Shown: positions 50,106 to 63,273, numbered from the stretch's first letter. The stretch: DNA of 64,000 nt from Gorsachius magnificus (GCA_034008185.1 CM067082.1:99815311-99879310), one strand, 5' to 3'. Translations and numbers: made by a program. Notes: generated by a model not told the origin, from the sequence alone.

Positions 50106-50982
50106 GAGAACAGAACAGAGAAGAACAAAATGGGATAGAATAGATGAGGTGAGGTGAGCTGGAAGGGATCTACATGAATCACGGCATCCAATTGCCTGAA
50201 CAGTTCAGGGCAGATGAAAAGCTAGAGCATAGCATTGAGGGCATTGTCCAAATGCCTCTTAAACACTGACAGGCAGGAGATATCGAGCACCTCTCCAGGA
50301 AGCTTGTTCCAGGGCTGGACCACCCTCTCTCTCAGGAAAGAAAGGTTTCCTCCTGTCAAGTCCCAACCTCCCCTGACAGACACAGCTTTGAGCCATTCCC
50401 ATGTGCCCTGGCAGTGGGTACCAGGGAGAAGAGCTCAGCATCTCCCTCTCCATGTCCCCTCCTCAGGAAGCTGTAGAGAGCAGGGAAGTCGCCCCTCAGC
50501 CTCCTTCTCTCCAAACTAGACAAACCCCATCTCCTCAGCCACTCCTCAGAGGACGTGCTTTCCAGCCCCTTCCCCAGCTTTGTTGCCCTTCTTGTGATGC
50601 ATTCACGGACTTTAACATCCTTTTGAAGTAGTGGGGCCCAGAACCACGCACAGTACTCAAGTTATTGGGCTGCACCAGCACTAAATACAGTGGGATAAGC
50701 ACTGCTTTTGACTGGCTGGTTATGCCATGTTTCATGCACCGCAGCATGCGGTTTTCCCTCTTGGCTGCCAGGGCACACTGCTGACTGTTGTTGAGCCTCC
50801 TATCAACCAGCACCCCCGGGCCCCTTTGGCCGGGCTGCTCTCCAGCCACTCCTCTCCCAATTTAGGCTTATGCCTGGCGCTACTCCATCCCAGGTGCAGA
50901 ATCTGGCATTTGTTCTTGTTCAGTGTCATGCCACTGATGATTGCCCAATGCTCCAATCTAGATCCCTCTTCAAGAACCAATA
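50106..50982 (-). mobile_element. CR1 LINE, longest copy, reverse orientation
   Basis: On the plus strand the element starts with its degenerate pentamer tail (AGAACAGAACAG, GGGATAGAATAG). It continues through TGCCTCTTAAACACTGACAG, AGCTTGTTCCAGGGCTGGAC, CGCCCCTCAGCCTCCTTCTC and AGTAGTGGGGCCCAGAACCA. Minus-strand frames give recognisable CR1 ORF2 C-terminal pieces: NKNKCQILHLGW, LGEEWLESSPA, GVLVDRRLNNSQQCALAA and LIPLYLVLVQP. They lie in different frames, so at least one frameshift has broken the ORF. The catalytic core and everything 5' of it are missing. The GAATA-type tail differs from the ATTCTATG tail of the 8.97-kb copy, so it belongs to a different CR1 subfamily. Confidence 0.95.
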
Positions 50983-53900
50983 AAGTGTTTCTTTTCTTTT
51001 ATCAGGGTCCTATCTACTGAACTTTATTATTCGTATAATTGTAATAATTTTAGCTAGAACTCTGATACCACTGCTTTTTCTTTTGTATGGGGACAATTGT
51101 GTTTAGTGCCCTCATATCACTGATGTTACAAGGAATTACTTCCCTCCATGCCCAACATATTGTAGAAAATGAGGACTTCTATAAGGACTTTATTGCTGTC
51201 ATATTCAGATAAAACCTATTTTTCAAACATTTAACATCCTGAAACATTAAACATCCTTTGTTATTTTTCTTGTTCAAACAAGAATTTCAGAAACACATGT
51301 TGCATAAGCAACTGCCAGTTAGTAGATAAAGGTCAATTTAGAGGAAGGGAAACATTTCTCCTCTAAAATATTATTAATCCTGCTCCTTTTAGAAGGTTGT
51401 AATTGTTGAAGAAATCATTGTAGTCTAGCTGCTGTTGTGCTGTTTGACCAGGAAATAAGGGAGCTTAATAATCATACAAAACTTTGCAGAAAACACATCT
51501 CAGCCAGCACTTACTGTCCCTTTTATTCAGTAGCATTTTGCTATGTACTCATCATTATGGAAGAAAAAAAACCAACCATGACATCATCATCACATTTCAG
51601 ATGCAAAGAATAACTAGGCCAATAACATATCTCAAGAAAATGAAAATGACCTATTTCATTTAAGCCTGAAAATCAAAAATGAGTCATTCAATTCACCTCA
51701 AAATACTTAAATAAGTAATAGTCTGGGAAAAGTTACTATCAGCAATTTCTGTGGGGAAAGAAACAAGTTGTGTTAAATTAGCCCGCAATTTAGCCTGGGT
51801 TTTAAGTACTGCATGATCCTTTCTGACACAAAACTTTAAATAAGTTAATCTTGAACTGTACAGTAAAAAATATTTTTGAGAAAGATAGTTTGTGTTCAGT
51901 AAGGAAACTGTTAAAAGTGACAACATTTTGAAACCTATGAAGACCAAACAAAATGGGAAAATATAATAGAAAATGCAACAAATCTTTAGTGTTTTAAGAA
52001 TACTGCAAGTAGGCATAGAAATAGCGGGACCATAGTTAAACTGCTACACAGTCAAGTTCATTCTAATCAATGAAAATAGCTAAGCCTAGCTATGATGTTG
52101 ACTGCTGCTTTTAGGGACTTTAACAGTATTCAGTCATTTTAAAAGGCTTTAACACTGTTTACAGTTAATGTCTGACAATCTATTATCTCATTTAAGATGT
52201 CTCACCTAGAAGTACTGGAACAGGCATTTAGTTTACAAAATGATACTGTAATTTCTGCCATGTTTCTCATCAACATGTTTAGAATCCTACATCTTCCTCT
52301 GTGTTTCCCAGGTAATGAGGACAAAACTTGATCCTTTTATTTGTTGGGACAGAATTCTCACCCACCACAATTTATTTTTGTAAGTCTGCCTTAACAACAG
52401 ACACCAGCGATATTATGAAATCAAAATTATTTTGCAATAAATGCTGCCTCTGTAATTATGTCTGGGGAGAATGTGTATCCAAAGGCAAATTATATACAAA
52501 GTTTCTCTTATAAGCACACATGCACTGACCTTAACGCTTCTCAAAATATTTATTGAGAATTAAATCGCTGCTAAGTTTGGGTGACATTCACTAAGGAATA
52601 GTAAAATACTTCCTAATAAGATGTGATTACTGCAAAGAAAAATTCTTTTACGATGAAATACTGTTAGTCCACACCAAATGTTAATTTTAAAGCCATCTGA
52701 ATGCCATGCTTAATATCAATATTCTTTTCAGTAATCATCAAATTGCAATCTGTTCGAATCCTGACTTCTGTCTGAATGGTTGCTCTTTGATGCTGTGCTA
52801 TTGGCTGTGGAAGACAGACCTCCAATATAGCAGAGCACATAAATCACTAGGGTAACTTCTCATTTTCATCAATATCACTGGAAAAAATACTTTTAATTGA
52901 ATATAATTTTAATTTCCACTGTTCATGCACGTATCAAACAACACTCTATGGGCAAGTTCTGTTTTATGGAACTTGGCAATACCCACTGAAACACTGGCCT
53001 ATACAAATGAAAATAATGTTTTCGTTTCACTCCTTTTTGATGTACAAACACTAGTGGGTATTACCAATGCAGAACTAAGAGCTACTTACAAGTCAGTAAA
53101 TGTGGTCTCAGCAGGAACCCTTTAGCTATGTTAGCCTGGTTTGAGCCATCTGTTTTCTTCTCTCTCCACACTTTCACACATCCTTAAGGAATCTACCTAC
53201 CAGCTATATTTCATGCATATCCTTTCATGACAACACAGATTCTCTTTTATGTACTCCAAACCTGGTTTACACAAAAGGGTCCAGCACTCCTGATTTTATT
53301 CAGAAAAATCAAAAGACAAGCAGAATTCATCGTCTATTAAGAACCTTGTTTCCTTGAGCGTGATGATGTTCAACCTTCCCCACAAAGGCATAGATTGGTA
53401 CTGTATAAATTTATGTATTACAGACATTCCTAGATATCGTCATGCGACAATCATACTTGACACCTGCACTTAGAAAGCTAGCAAGTAGTTAATCTGTTCG
53501 TTATCACTGAGATGAGAAATGCATCCATTTGGATTTATGTCTCCATAAAAAGCAACCTAAACAACAAACGCAAGTTATCACCAGTCATTCTAATTCTTGA
53601 TTAAACATTTCTGCAAGCTAACAAAGTGAATGCAGATGCAGAAGTTTCAACTTAATGAGTCAGATGCGTCAAGGTCTACTTTCTAATTTCCTGCTTCTGG
53701 CAACTGTTTGGTGCATTCATGCTTTTCACGGTAAGGAGAACAATCCCCCTGCTAAACAGATTTACTCAGAAGAATACACAATTTTTTAAACTTTAACTAC
53801 ACTTATATAAAAAAGTAAGTTGCCAAAGCCACTGAAGCTTTTGCCCTAAGAGTTTATTTGTTGTCAAAAAAAAGTTTACTATTAATGTCACAATTAACAC

Positions 53901-54224
53901 ACACTTCCTATGTTTCTTCACATGTTTAAATTTAATTTGCCTTCAAATATGAATTGCTATAGCAGCTATAATTTGGAAAATCTCAATTACACTCTATTGG
54001 ATTATAACAATAAAAAACACTGGCTATCAGAATTCTGAAGTACTTTCTTCTTCTTTATCACCAGCATGGGGACTCAAGAGCTAATAATCAGAATTGCATT
54101 TTGCTGGACTGTCTACAGAAAAAAAAAATAAAATAGCTACTGCATGAAATGAACCACATGAGATACATGTGATACAGGTGAGGTGTCACTTTCACACTAA
54201 GACAATCTTAACCTTTCATTCCTC
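50983..54224. other. AT-rich non-coding stretch, no gene seen
   Basis: No repeat or exon is recognised. The longest frame is about 107 codons on the minus strand near 51.7-52.0 kb, with no domain. A TGTTCGAATCCTGAC word near 52.75 kb resembles a tRNA T-arm, but no tRNA can be folded around it. Confidence 0.6.
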
Positions 54225-54851
54225 TTGCCTGATGTGAATTGCTACGTGAATTTGGAGAGTTATCATAACACCACCAGACTCAGCATTATTAGTTTAAATT
54301 TTATAAGGTGTCAAGAATTTCTTGAGTCTTTCATCAGTCAAACTCACCGTGAAAAGAAGGCAGTATCACAATTTTTTCCTCAAATCTGTCTGAACTGGCT
54401 ACTTTTCCCTAGCAGAAACTACACTGAGATTGTGGTTCAAAACCACGTGGAAGAGAACTTAATGAAATTTCTTGGATCTGTCTCCCTTTTATTAAAAACA
54501 AACAAACAAACAAAAAACCCCACACCAAAATCCACAATTTTACTTAATTTTTTAAAGGTGAAAGGCCATAGTCCTATACTGACACTTTCTTCTACCAAAT
54601 TATCCTCTGTCCCTTTAAACCAGAGATCTTTTATACAGTGTAATGGCACTTCCTCAGTATGGACCTTTTATGTTACCGTATTAAGCTCCCCTGACTCTAG
54701 AGTTGTCTGGTGCCCCTGTAACAGCTGCTCCTTAGCTGAACTCTCTCATACACTATCACTCTGTCACTACATTATAAAACCCACATCATCTCAGGGGACA
54801 TCAGTTGTTATGCTTAATGCCAATCCTCAAATTTGTCTACAGAACACATAA
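54225..54851 (+). other. Unassigned open frame of 208 codons in AT-rich DNA
   Basis: The frame starts at a TTG in the listing (no ATG near its left edge) and stays open for 208 codons, which is long for sequence of about 40% G+C. It is Ser/Thr/Leu-rich, with several potential N-glycosylation triplets (NTT, NYT, NGT) and paired Cys near its end (WCPCNSCSLAE). An AAAC microsatellite lies in its middle and reads as KTNKQTKNPTPK, which argues against a conserved protein. I see no family, no signal peptide and no clear splice-site framing. Local strand asymmetry (pyrimidine-rich, few TAA/TAG/TGA) may explain the length. Confidence 0.15.
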
Positions 54852-57800
54852 ATACAGACACATTTATCTTCATCCAAATAATTATTGACAAAAAGTATTC
54901 ATCAAGCCATCAGACAGACAAGGTGGGCAGAAAAACCAGCTAGTTTATGTACTGAGGAAGCTTTATTCCTTGTCCACTCAATGATAAAACGTCTTATTAA
55001 AAAGAGCTCACACTTCATCCTATCACCTTTCATTGGGAGAACAAAAAAATAATTAAATATCCAGAGAGACTTTTTTATTCACCTGATAAGATCTCTCACA
55101 GGGTCACCAACTGAAGATGTGTTTTCTTATAATGGGAGTTGCTTGACTCCCCATGTAACAGAGCAAGCGTACTACAGAAGTTACAATGAGCTAAGCAGGA
55201 AGTTGAGAAAGTCCCTTTAGGGAAAAGAAAGAATGACAAGTAATTCAAGAGTCATGTCTATTTAACAGTCTCTCAGTGCACAGCCTCTCTTATAGTTTAA
55301 AAACCAAAGAGGTCATAATTAGTGATGAGTAGGCCTTTCTCAATCCAGTTCTGGTTAACAACAGACATATATGCTCTATGCTTCTTTTTTGAGTTGCATT
55401 CACATTGCCAAATCAGCTTGTTTCAGGAAAAAGTTAGCATTATCCAGGTTATACAATAGATCTTTAAGTCATTAATGTGACTTTTCATTACTACTTTTCC
55501 TTTTAGTTTATGTTCCAGAATTGGCAATACTACAGATTTGTATTTAAAGACCATTCCCTTTGGTAAAGCTGAAGGTTCATCAGAATCAGCATATTAATGA
55601 AAAGTTAGTTAAAATAAGGTTATCTAGTTCCACATATTTTTTCAGGTTTTTTAAAACAGCAAAAATACTCTCTTGTATATCTACTAATAATTGATCTTTT
55701 TTTTTTCCCCAGTTGGATTCAGTTTTCTTCCATAACACCGATTTATTTTTGGTGCAAAAATGAAAGGAAGACACCAAAATTCACTTCATTCATGATAAAG
55801 AGCATATACATTTCTGAAAATTCTCTAGATTTTTTTTTCCAGTATCACAAAGCATTATTTTGTAGGACACATAATGGGACTCCTTGCTGTTATCTAAGAT
55901 CATCCATAACCATACTTTGAAACAAGCAAGTGTCCCTAGTTATCTTGGCAGCAAATAAACTGGGCAAGCAGAGTTGCAAGCACAGAAAAGGCTGGTAAAA
56001 TGGAGATTTTCCAGGAGAAGATACATGGAACAGATAGAAAAAAAGTGGGTAACAAGAATGTTGATCACAACAGCCTCGTTCAGAGCTTAGGAAACGGACT
56101 CTAGGTAAGAAACAAGTAAATGGCTCATCTGTTCATACTACAACAGACACGAGAAATATAGCTTGTCAGGGCTTATGCAAGCATAAAAACTGACCTAAAA
56201 GCAAAGCCTGCTTACAGCCTCTTCATTAGTTAGTAAGTAATAGCGATGTGAACAGACTACATATTACACGAGCTATAACTAACTCACAGATAGTAGGGGG
56301 GTTTTTTTTTTCCTTGGAACATAATTAAATATTATTAAGGAAAAAAGTTCTCTAAACTTGCACAGCTACATAGGATTCACCAAGATAATTCTCATTAGTA
56401 CAGCTCTGGAAAATATATATACTCTCGCTATCTCCATGCAGTATTATTCTAATTATGCTTCTTACAAGGTAAATGTATGTAGAAAAAGGTATCTGTGAGC
56501 TAGTCATACTTCATAAGATCAGACATTTTCACTGTGCATACAAACAAGTTGAACACTAAAATAAACAGATGGCTGAGGCGATAGGTAAAAGGGTGTACAG
56601 CTTTCTACCAGTAGCTTACCATCAAGCTTATCCTTAAATGCAGACAGCAAACCATTTCTATTTGGCAACTGTTAGTTTTTCCAATATTAGATCATTTCAT
56701 CCCATTTTCTGATGGGCAGGTGTTACTAGCACAAAGATCATTATTATTATAATTGGTACCGTATACTACCTTTCTGCAATCTTATCACAGAAATCAAAGA
56801 CTACGTAGAAAGGGATATTTAATCCTTTAATTTCTATTGTTGTCAAGTACAAAACAGAAATGAAACAGTTTTTGAAGCAAAATGGAAAAATTCTTATGTA
56901 CTGAACTACAGATATATACTCTGTGGATATATCATTTGAGTCTTTAAGACTAATAAACATCTTCTGTCATATGCAATTATATCACATGAAGTGCTTAAAA
57001 ACTGGCATACTGTATTCCATTGTACTGCATGCATGCTTATGTGGTATATGGTATCTGCTGTTTAGATTTCCCTCAGGATTTTACATCATTCCCAAAAATA
57101 GACCATATGGCAGCAAATTCTCCAGAGAATAAAAGAATAAATTTTGCAGCTGGCAAGTTAAAAATTAATTTGATTATTTTCTGGATGCTGGCAGTTTCAG
57201 TCAGAAGGTGGGTGGTCAAGTAACATCACTATTCCAACTGGCAGAGCTGTTCATTCTCTGTCATTCTTTTTGTTGGTATAACTTCAACCTCTGTGACAAA
57301 GATTTGATTTGTACACGTACATGATCCTGTTCATGTTAATAATTCCTGTATGCAGAAATGCTTCTCCTTGTGACTGCGATTCTGAAATCCAAGTTTTGTT
57401 GAACTGAAGGCTCAGCAAAGAAGTTAACTAATTTTCTAATTCAGCACAGAAACAGAATATGGTGACATCTGTATGACTTAAAGGTTTTTTGTGCGAAGTG
57501 GGAAAGTAATCTATCAGATACATGTACAAATATTCAGTAAGTCACATATTACCAAGAAAATATTAAACTGAAAACTGGTTTTCTTTAACAAAAAAAAAAA
57601 AGATACAAAGAACATCCCTTTTTCATATTTTCATATTTCTAAAGATTTTTAATCTTTTTCCTACCCATTTGTTACCATGGCTATTTTAGCAAAAACGCGT
57701 CCCATTGTATTTCACAAATTGTAGAAGAAAGAGAAATGTTAATTTTGATCAAAACTTTTGTAGAAGTTCCATAATGCTGAATCCTGGAGACTGCTGATAG

Positions 57801-58376
57801 TGTCTACATGAGAGATTAAGTAGAGTCATTTATTAAATTTGTTTAATAGATTTGGGTTAAAATACAAATTTGAGTTGCAATATAGAAATTTAAAAGTAAA
57901 AATTTAATTAAATTTGGTCTCAAATATTGCTTTAAAACTTAAAAAGTGAAAATCAGTATTTAGATCTCCTCTCCAATTAGGGAGAAGAAAAAAGTTCCCT
58001 TAGAGGAAGTAAAAGCCTTGACACTATTTTTGTGGTGGTATTTCAGGTCAAGGCAGACAAGCACAGACTGAAGTCTTCCAGGACTAAACTCAGTTAAAAT
58101 CTGGATGTGTATTTCATATATTTGCTGTGTGCAAGGCAGTCAAGCAGTGTCTCCACATGGTCCTGGCATCATCAAGCTTCACCCTAGTACGTTATCCGAG
58201 TTTCTGTGCTCTTCGCTACTTAGGTAAGCTCGTAAAGGAGAAAAGATGTCCCCTTAATAATGAACAATGAAGGAGTAGCCACACACTCCTCTGCTTACCC
58301 AGGGAGATTTTGCTATGCAGGACTAAAACTACAAAAATATCTCCAGACAAGGTGGGAGAGACATTTCTTCAAAATG
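54852..58376. other. AT-rich non-coding stretch, no gene seen
   Basis: Homopolymer runs occur near 55.70, 56.30 and 57.59 kb. No gene or known transposon is visible. Confidence 0.6.
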
Positions 58377-58435
58377 AAACAAAACAAAACAACACAAAAA
58401 TCCCAACAAAACCAAACACCAAAATCAATACCACC
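58377..58435. repeat. A-rich AAAAC-type low-complexity tract
   Basis: Imperfect AAAAC/AACCAAAC units lie about 85 bp left of LTR-like copy 2. An A-rich tract also precedes copy 1, which may be coincidence. Confidence 0.75.
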
Positions 58436-58519
58436 AACAGAAATCCTTGTTCCACTGTGTTTTAGACAAATGCTACATGGCTTTCTGCTGGTGAAATTTT
58501 CCTCTATCTGTTTCCCTTT

Positions 58520-58865
58520 TGTACCAGGTGCGGGTGCCCAGGTGCTGGCAGGTGCTGCAGGGGTCTCCGTGAGGAGAGGCTGGGGCTGCCCTGAGCCAGA
58601 CACGGCCGGCTGCAGCAAGCCCCAGCCTGTGCACGCTGAGATCCCACTCCCTTCCTGGGAAGCAGCTGCTGGATGATGGGAAGCAATGAATAAATTCCTC
58701 TTTCTGCTTTACTTATGTGCAGCTTTTGTTTTTCTTATGAAACTGTCATTATCTCCACCCATGAGTTATTTTGTCTTCCTTGTTTTTCTCCCCATTCCCT
58801 AGGAGAGGACAGTGAACAAAAGGCAGGGAGAGTTTCTGGTTGCTGGCTTGGGTCAACCCACCATA
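58520..58865 (+). mobile_element. Avian LTR/ERV-family remnant (copy 2, with 3' end)
   Basis: This copy begins with TGTACCAG like copy 1 at 5.64 kb and shares GTGAGGAGAGGCTGGGG...GAGCCAGACACGGCCGG. It then jumps to the family's 3' part: a poly-A signal AATAAA at 58689-58694, ACTGTCATTATCTCCACCCA, and the terminal TGGGTCAACCCACCATA ending near 58865. The middle of the element (the CTGGAGCAGG-type repeats seen in copy 1) is deleted. No internal retroviral gene is present, so it is a solo-LTR-like relic. The family assignment is from recognition of landmarks; I cannot give the subfamily name. The 138-codon frame crossing it is a shadow. Confidence 0.65.
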
Positions 58866-60905
58866 CGTTTCTCCTGTTCTATAATAGCTTTTATTTTTTG
58901 AGCTAGCACCAGTCTAGCAATGTACTTACACCTGAGCTTATCTTTAAGCCATGTATATGCCCCACAGTAAACCCTATGTAAATAGTCATGCATATTGCCT
59001 TCTTTGTCCCACAACAAGAAAGATTGTGTCCATATTAAAATACATCTGCACAAGAAAATTACCACAGGATAAAAACCCACCCAACCTAGAGTAGCAAAAA
59101 TAAACCCTATTTTCTCTTTCATTCCTAAATTAGATCTCTTTTGTAATTAAAATATTTGCAATTTATATTTGAAAAAAAATCAATTGGCTAAAATCAAATC
59201 ATTTTGGGATGGCACATGTTTTTTAATTTAAAATTAATTTAATGTATTGGCTTTTTGCTTCCTACAGTTTTATCCCAATTATTTTTCAGTATTAGCTGCT
59301 GTTTCCAGGGGGAATCAGCAAATGAAGACAGGGAAACGTGCCGATTGCCAGGGCCACTGAGGAAAACACAACCCCAAGTGAACTGTCTGCAGACCTTCCC
59401 CGCAGCACAATCCCAGCATCTGCTGCAACTGCTGCCAGTGTGCCACACCACCACCACTGCTTTTGCTGAGAGGAAAATAGCTCATTTCTGCTCTTTCCAG
59501 CAACAAGACTAATGCAAATTCTGCATCTCTCAGGGGCTGAACAGGCATAATTGTGCTTATCCCAATAATTAAATTACTCATCTGTTACTCCTACATCAAC
59601 CATGCAGACTTTATTCTTGTCTCCTTCCTGGATAGTTTCAGTAGCCCTCTCTTCACTGTGCACAGTTTGGTTTTGTAATTATCAGCTATTAGTAGTGTAT
59701 TCTAATCAATTAATAAAATCTCTTTTGTGACTCCCTTTCACTTTCATCTCTGCAGCAGTGTTTCCCTCGACTGCTGTTCCTTCTCCATCCCCAGCACTCC
59801 CTGCCTCTCTTGTTACACTCAGCCATTGTTAGTATGGGAAAAGTGCCATAAAACCTAACCCTGCTCCCTGACCACTCTGCCCAAGACATGTCCTGACAGT
59901 CAGTAGCTGAGTGCCATGCAGGGGTTTACCAAGGGATGTGTCAGTCATATCACTCTCTTGCCTTTCCCATAACTCAACCTGAAACACTGAAAAATAGTTA
60001 TGAGAATGCTACATGAACAGCATTGCTTCCAGGAAATTAAGGAAAGCGAAATATATTTCTAGATATGGAGAACAGTTTTGGTTTTCTCTTTCAAGGAGAA
60101 AAATGAAGACCAAGACTTTTTTTTCCCCAAACTTTCAACGCTTATTTTTGGACATCTGCCTAGTTTGGAACACTTAACAAAGTGTTCCAATTTCAGAATA
60201 TATTGAATATTCATCTCCAAAGTCAAGCTTGCTATATATGAATTGGGTATCTGAAATTCTTTGTTTATATCTTGTTGAGAAGAACTACAGAGTAGAAGAA
60301 TTCAGAGTAAGGATTAAGAGTGTGACCTCAACAAAATCCTTTGTAGTTCTTATTTTAAAAAAGCAAAAGAAAATTCCAGAGATTGTTCCCTGCTACAGAT
60401 AAGATTTGCATGGCTGTAAGCAGTATGTCATATGTACAATGAAGTCAGATATTTTCAGTTATCTTCATAGTTGTCTAAATTATTCTTAAAGTTTTGTGCT
60501 TGTTTTTTCTACCAGATAGCTCCTACTAATTAGCTGTCTTAGGACACTGAAACACTCTTCAGAGACCACAAATTTCAAAAATTCCACTGTTTATAGGCAA
60601 AGGACTTGTGCAGAACTTCGACTATCTGAGTACAGCTCCTTGTGGCAAATGTCCAGTTATTTAGCAAAAGGACTCTTGCAAGAGGAGGGACTATGCGAGA
60701 ATTAGAAGAGATACCACAGGATGATTGATCTGTGTTACAGCAAGGTACCTGAGAACAAGTAGTTGCTGTGCAGCCTACCTTCATCTTCAAGTTTTACAAT
60801 AGCCTGTTTGTCAAACAAGCAAATGCGTACGCTCCCTTTTTAGAATAAGTCTGGGCAAGACAGCGTGATCATTGCGCTAATATTTAAATTAGACCAATGA
60901 ATAAC
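58866..60905. other. Non-coding stretch, no gene seen
   Basis: A moderately GC-raised patch at about 59.30-59.47 kb has overlapping open frames on both strands but no recognisable product. The rest is AT-rich. Confidence 0.55.
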
Positions 60906-61068
60906 CTGACAGTAGTAACTTCTTTCCCCTGGTAGCGAGCGAGGTTTAGAACCAGGATCCAGACTGTTAAATTCAGTGAAGAGAGGTGCACTGCCGCAGG
61001 CAGTCAAAACACTCATTGGAAAAGATTGATTCTGTGCAAGTAACACTGCAGTGGTAATATCTGGTGCT
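60906..61068 (-). other. Possible exon on minus strand (163 bp)
   Basis: Read on the minus strand, a pyrimidine tract ending in CATCTCTACAG is followed by 163 bases open in one frame and then CAG|GTTATT. Both are fair splice-site matches. The frame would take one base to complete a first codon, then 54 codons, ending on a codon boundary. Composition is protein-like, with three Cys and a Pro/Ser-rich middle, but I recognise no family. The flanking exon-like segments do not match its phase. A pseudo-exon is the more likely reading. Confidence 0.13.
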
Positions 61069-63137
61069 CTGTAGAGATGAAAAGATTTTCTCCCACTCCT
61101 GCTCTCCATTCCCACTTGTTTTTAAAAGTTCACTTCAACACTCTGTAAAAGGAGGTTGTTTGCTAAGTCCGACAAAGGCCTTTTGAACTCAAATGCAAAT
61201 AGGTACTTCAAGGATCTCACAAATACTACCATACTCCCAATAGGTTCTTGAAGAAATAGATTTCTAGTCCTAGAGAGCAAGATGTATTTAGGGCCTTTTA
61301 ACTGAGGTATAATTTCCTTGGGGGAGATATATCATGGAGAAATTATTCAAGCCTCCTATCTTGAATAGTTTAACTCAAAGCCAGAAAATACAGGCAGTGG
61401 GACACATTAACATTTTCCACAGGCCCTGTCCCACCCCAGGGGAATCCTCACTGGGCTGCCACTCAAGTGCAAGTAGAGCTCAGCCGTCCACGTTTTTCCT
61501 CCAGAGCTGCACTCCTCAGATAGATGCCACACAGAGTCAAAGCTTTCCCTCTGTCCACACTGGAATGGTGTCTTGCTGTTAGCACAGGGAAATTCCCTCT
61601 TCCTTCTGAACGCTCCAGCAATTCCCTCTTGAACAGCTAAAAGAAAACCTGTGACAAGTTTTATTCCCAAGAAGGATGTTCTTATTTTTCCTTTTAAAAA
61701 ACATCAGGTTTCTCTTTACTTCTGTTCAGGCAAGTAAAAGCTAGTAAGACGACAGGTCTAGGACCCAATTTTCCCTACGCAGTTTTAAACCTCAAGAAAA
61801 TACAATATGCTTCTTAGCCATTTCTTCTTCTTTTGTCTTTCCTCCCTTATTTAACTAAGTAGTAATGGGAATGCCTCTTCTGGGTAATTTCAGTCATTGT
61901 ATTTTCAGTACTGGAAGATTCACAACAAAACTCAACTTCAAATAGTGGAGCAATACTATCCATATGCTGTATAATTACATGGGAATTAAACAGAATAGAC
62001 ATTTGAGACTTGAACTGCCAAAGGTGGACATCTATAGAATAGTTTCTTTCTTTTCTAAAGTTTCATTTTATTTCTGTTTTTTCTTAAGATAACCTTCTGA
62101 TAACTCTTTCGAAATTTACTCTACTAGAAGGCCATTGAAATACCCTCAGTTACTGCAAATACCATTTTCAATTACAAATATTTTTCAGGACTAAACTAAA
62201 TAAATAGTTGAAGGCGAGGATCATTTTGTCTAAATTTCTTCCATAGTATCTTCAGTCTCCAACAAAGAACTAAATTATTTAACGCTATTGAAAAAAAGTA
62301 GGTATCTTTCTCAACAGTCAGCAATACCAAAGCCCAGGTCCTCATCCAGTTCAGGTTTGAGAAATATATCCTACTATCAGAAAAATACCTCCCTTCCTTA
62401 CTGTAACTCCAATGTAGTATTTCTCTCTGATTACTGTCCTGAGCTCCTGATTCTTCTGGATACTTATTAAGTAATATATGACACAGTTTATCTAAGGTAC
62501 AGCAATAGAAATTTTTGTTTGTTTGTCTGTCTGCAATGAAGGCAAAGTGCTGGAGAGTTGACCAAGGGATTATCCTAACAGTATTAGGCAGCACCTAGTT
62601 AGCATACGTGCATTAGAGAAAAGGTATCCGTGCCTGCCAATTAAATATTTGACTCTGACAGGAACAGTCCCTACTATGTGCAGTATAATTTGACAGGTTA
62701 TGTACTTTTCAGGTCTACAACATGCCTACGGTATACTAGTGTAGGTTTTTTTATATACAGGGAATGGTACAGGCCTTGCAGACTAAACCAGAAAAATCTG
62801 AAGGCAGAATGAACATCCAAAGAAAACCACTTATTTATCAAAGATAAAGTCTAGACAAAGTTAAAAAGTTAAAAATATTGACTGAGACTCAACTGTTGCA
62901 TTGGCCCTGCAGAAGCCAGGATTTACCTTCTGGCAACCAGACTCCAGACTCCAATTGGGCTGAATGTGAGTACACCAACAGCACTGGGGAAACCGCTTTC
63001 CTCTGTTGCAATTTCAAATGCCCTTGGTAAAGTTAGTCAATGAAAACACCTTGAAGCTACCTCCACTCTATATTTCAAAGCTTGTGATCTATTGGTACAG
63101 GTTTTATAGATATCTTTACATTTAAAATAGGGAATAC
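61069..63137. other. Non-coding stretch with isolated exon-like segments
   Basis: Segments with acceptable minus-strand splice signals occur at about 61452-61636 (strong acceptor GTTTTCTTTTAG, donor GTGAGG), 62389-62491 and 62927-63022. Each has at least one open frame. Their phases are mutually incompatible in the frames that stay open, so they do not assemble into a gene model. No repeat is recognised. Confidence 0.3.
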
Positions 63138-63273
63138 CTGTCTGATATTTTCTCCAGAAATAGAATTAATGTTAAATGTCTGACTTGCACATTGTTCCAA
63201 ATAAGAGGCTAATGAAAGTGCTATAACATCAGTAATTCCATCCATCAGTGCCAGCAATGCACATAGCGCTACT
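63138..63273 (-). other. Possible exon on minus strand (136 bp)
   Basis: Minus-strand CTTGCTACAG precedes 136 bases, open as one completing base plus 45 codons, and CAG|GTATTC follows. The predicted peptide starts hydrophobic (ALCALLALMDG) and continues as a plausible amphipathic helix (ALSLASYLEQCASQ). I recognise no family. The upstream candidate at 63.44-63.80 kb, which includes a membrane-helix-like frame, lacks a matching donor. Confidence is low for the same reasons as the 61-kb segment. Confidence 0.13.

Noticed and set aside
52740..52775. TGTTCGAATCC word resembling a tRNA T-arm
   Set aside because: No acceptor stem, D-arm or A-box can be found at the right distance upstream.
58260..58676. 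138-codon plus-strand frame
   Set aside because: It joins an AAAAC low-complexity tract to the LTR remnant; its Lys/Gln/Thr-rich and Gly/Ala-rich halves reflect those repeats.
61452..61636. Exon-like segment with a strong minus-strand acceptor and GTGAGG donor
   Set aside because: Its open phase is incompatible with the neighbouring candidates at 60906-61068 and 62389-62491, and no protein family is recognised.
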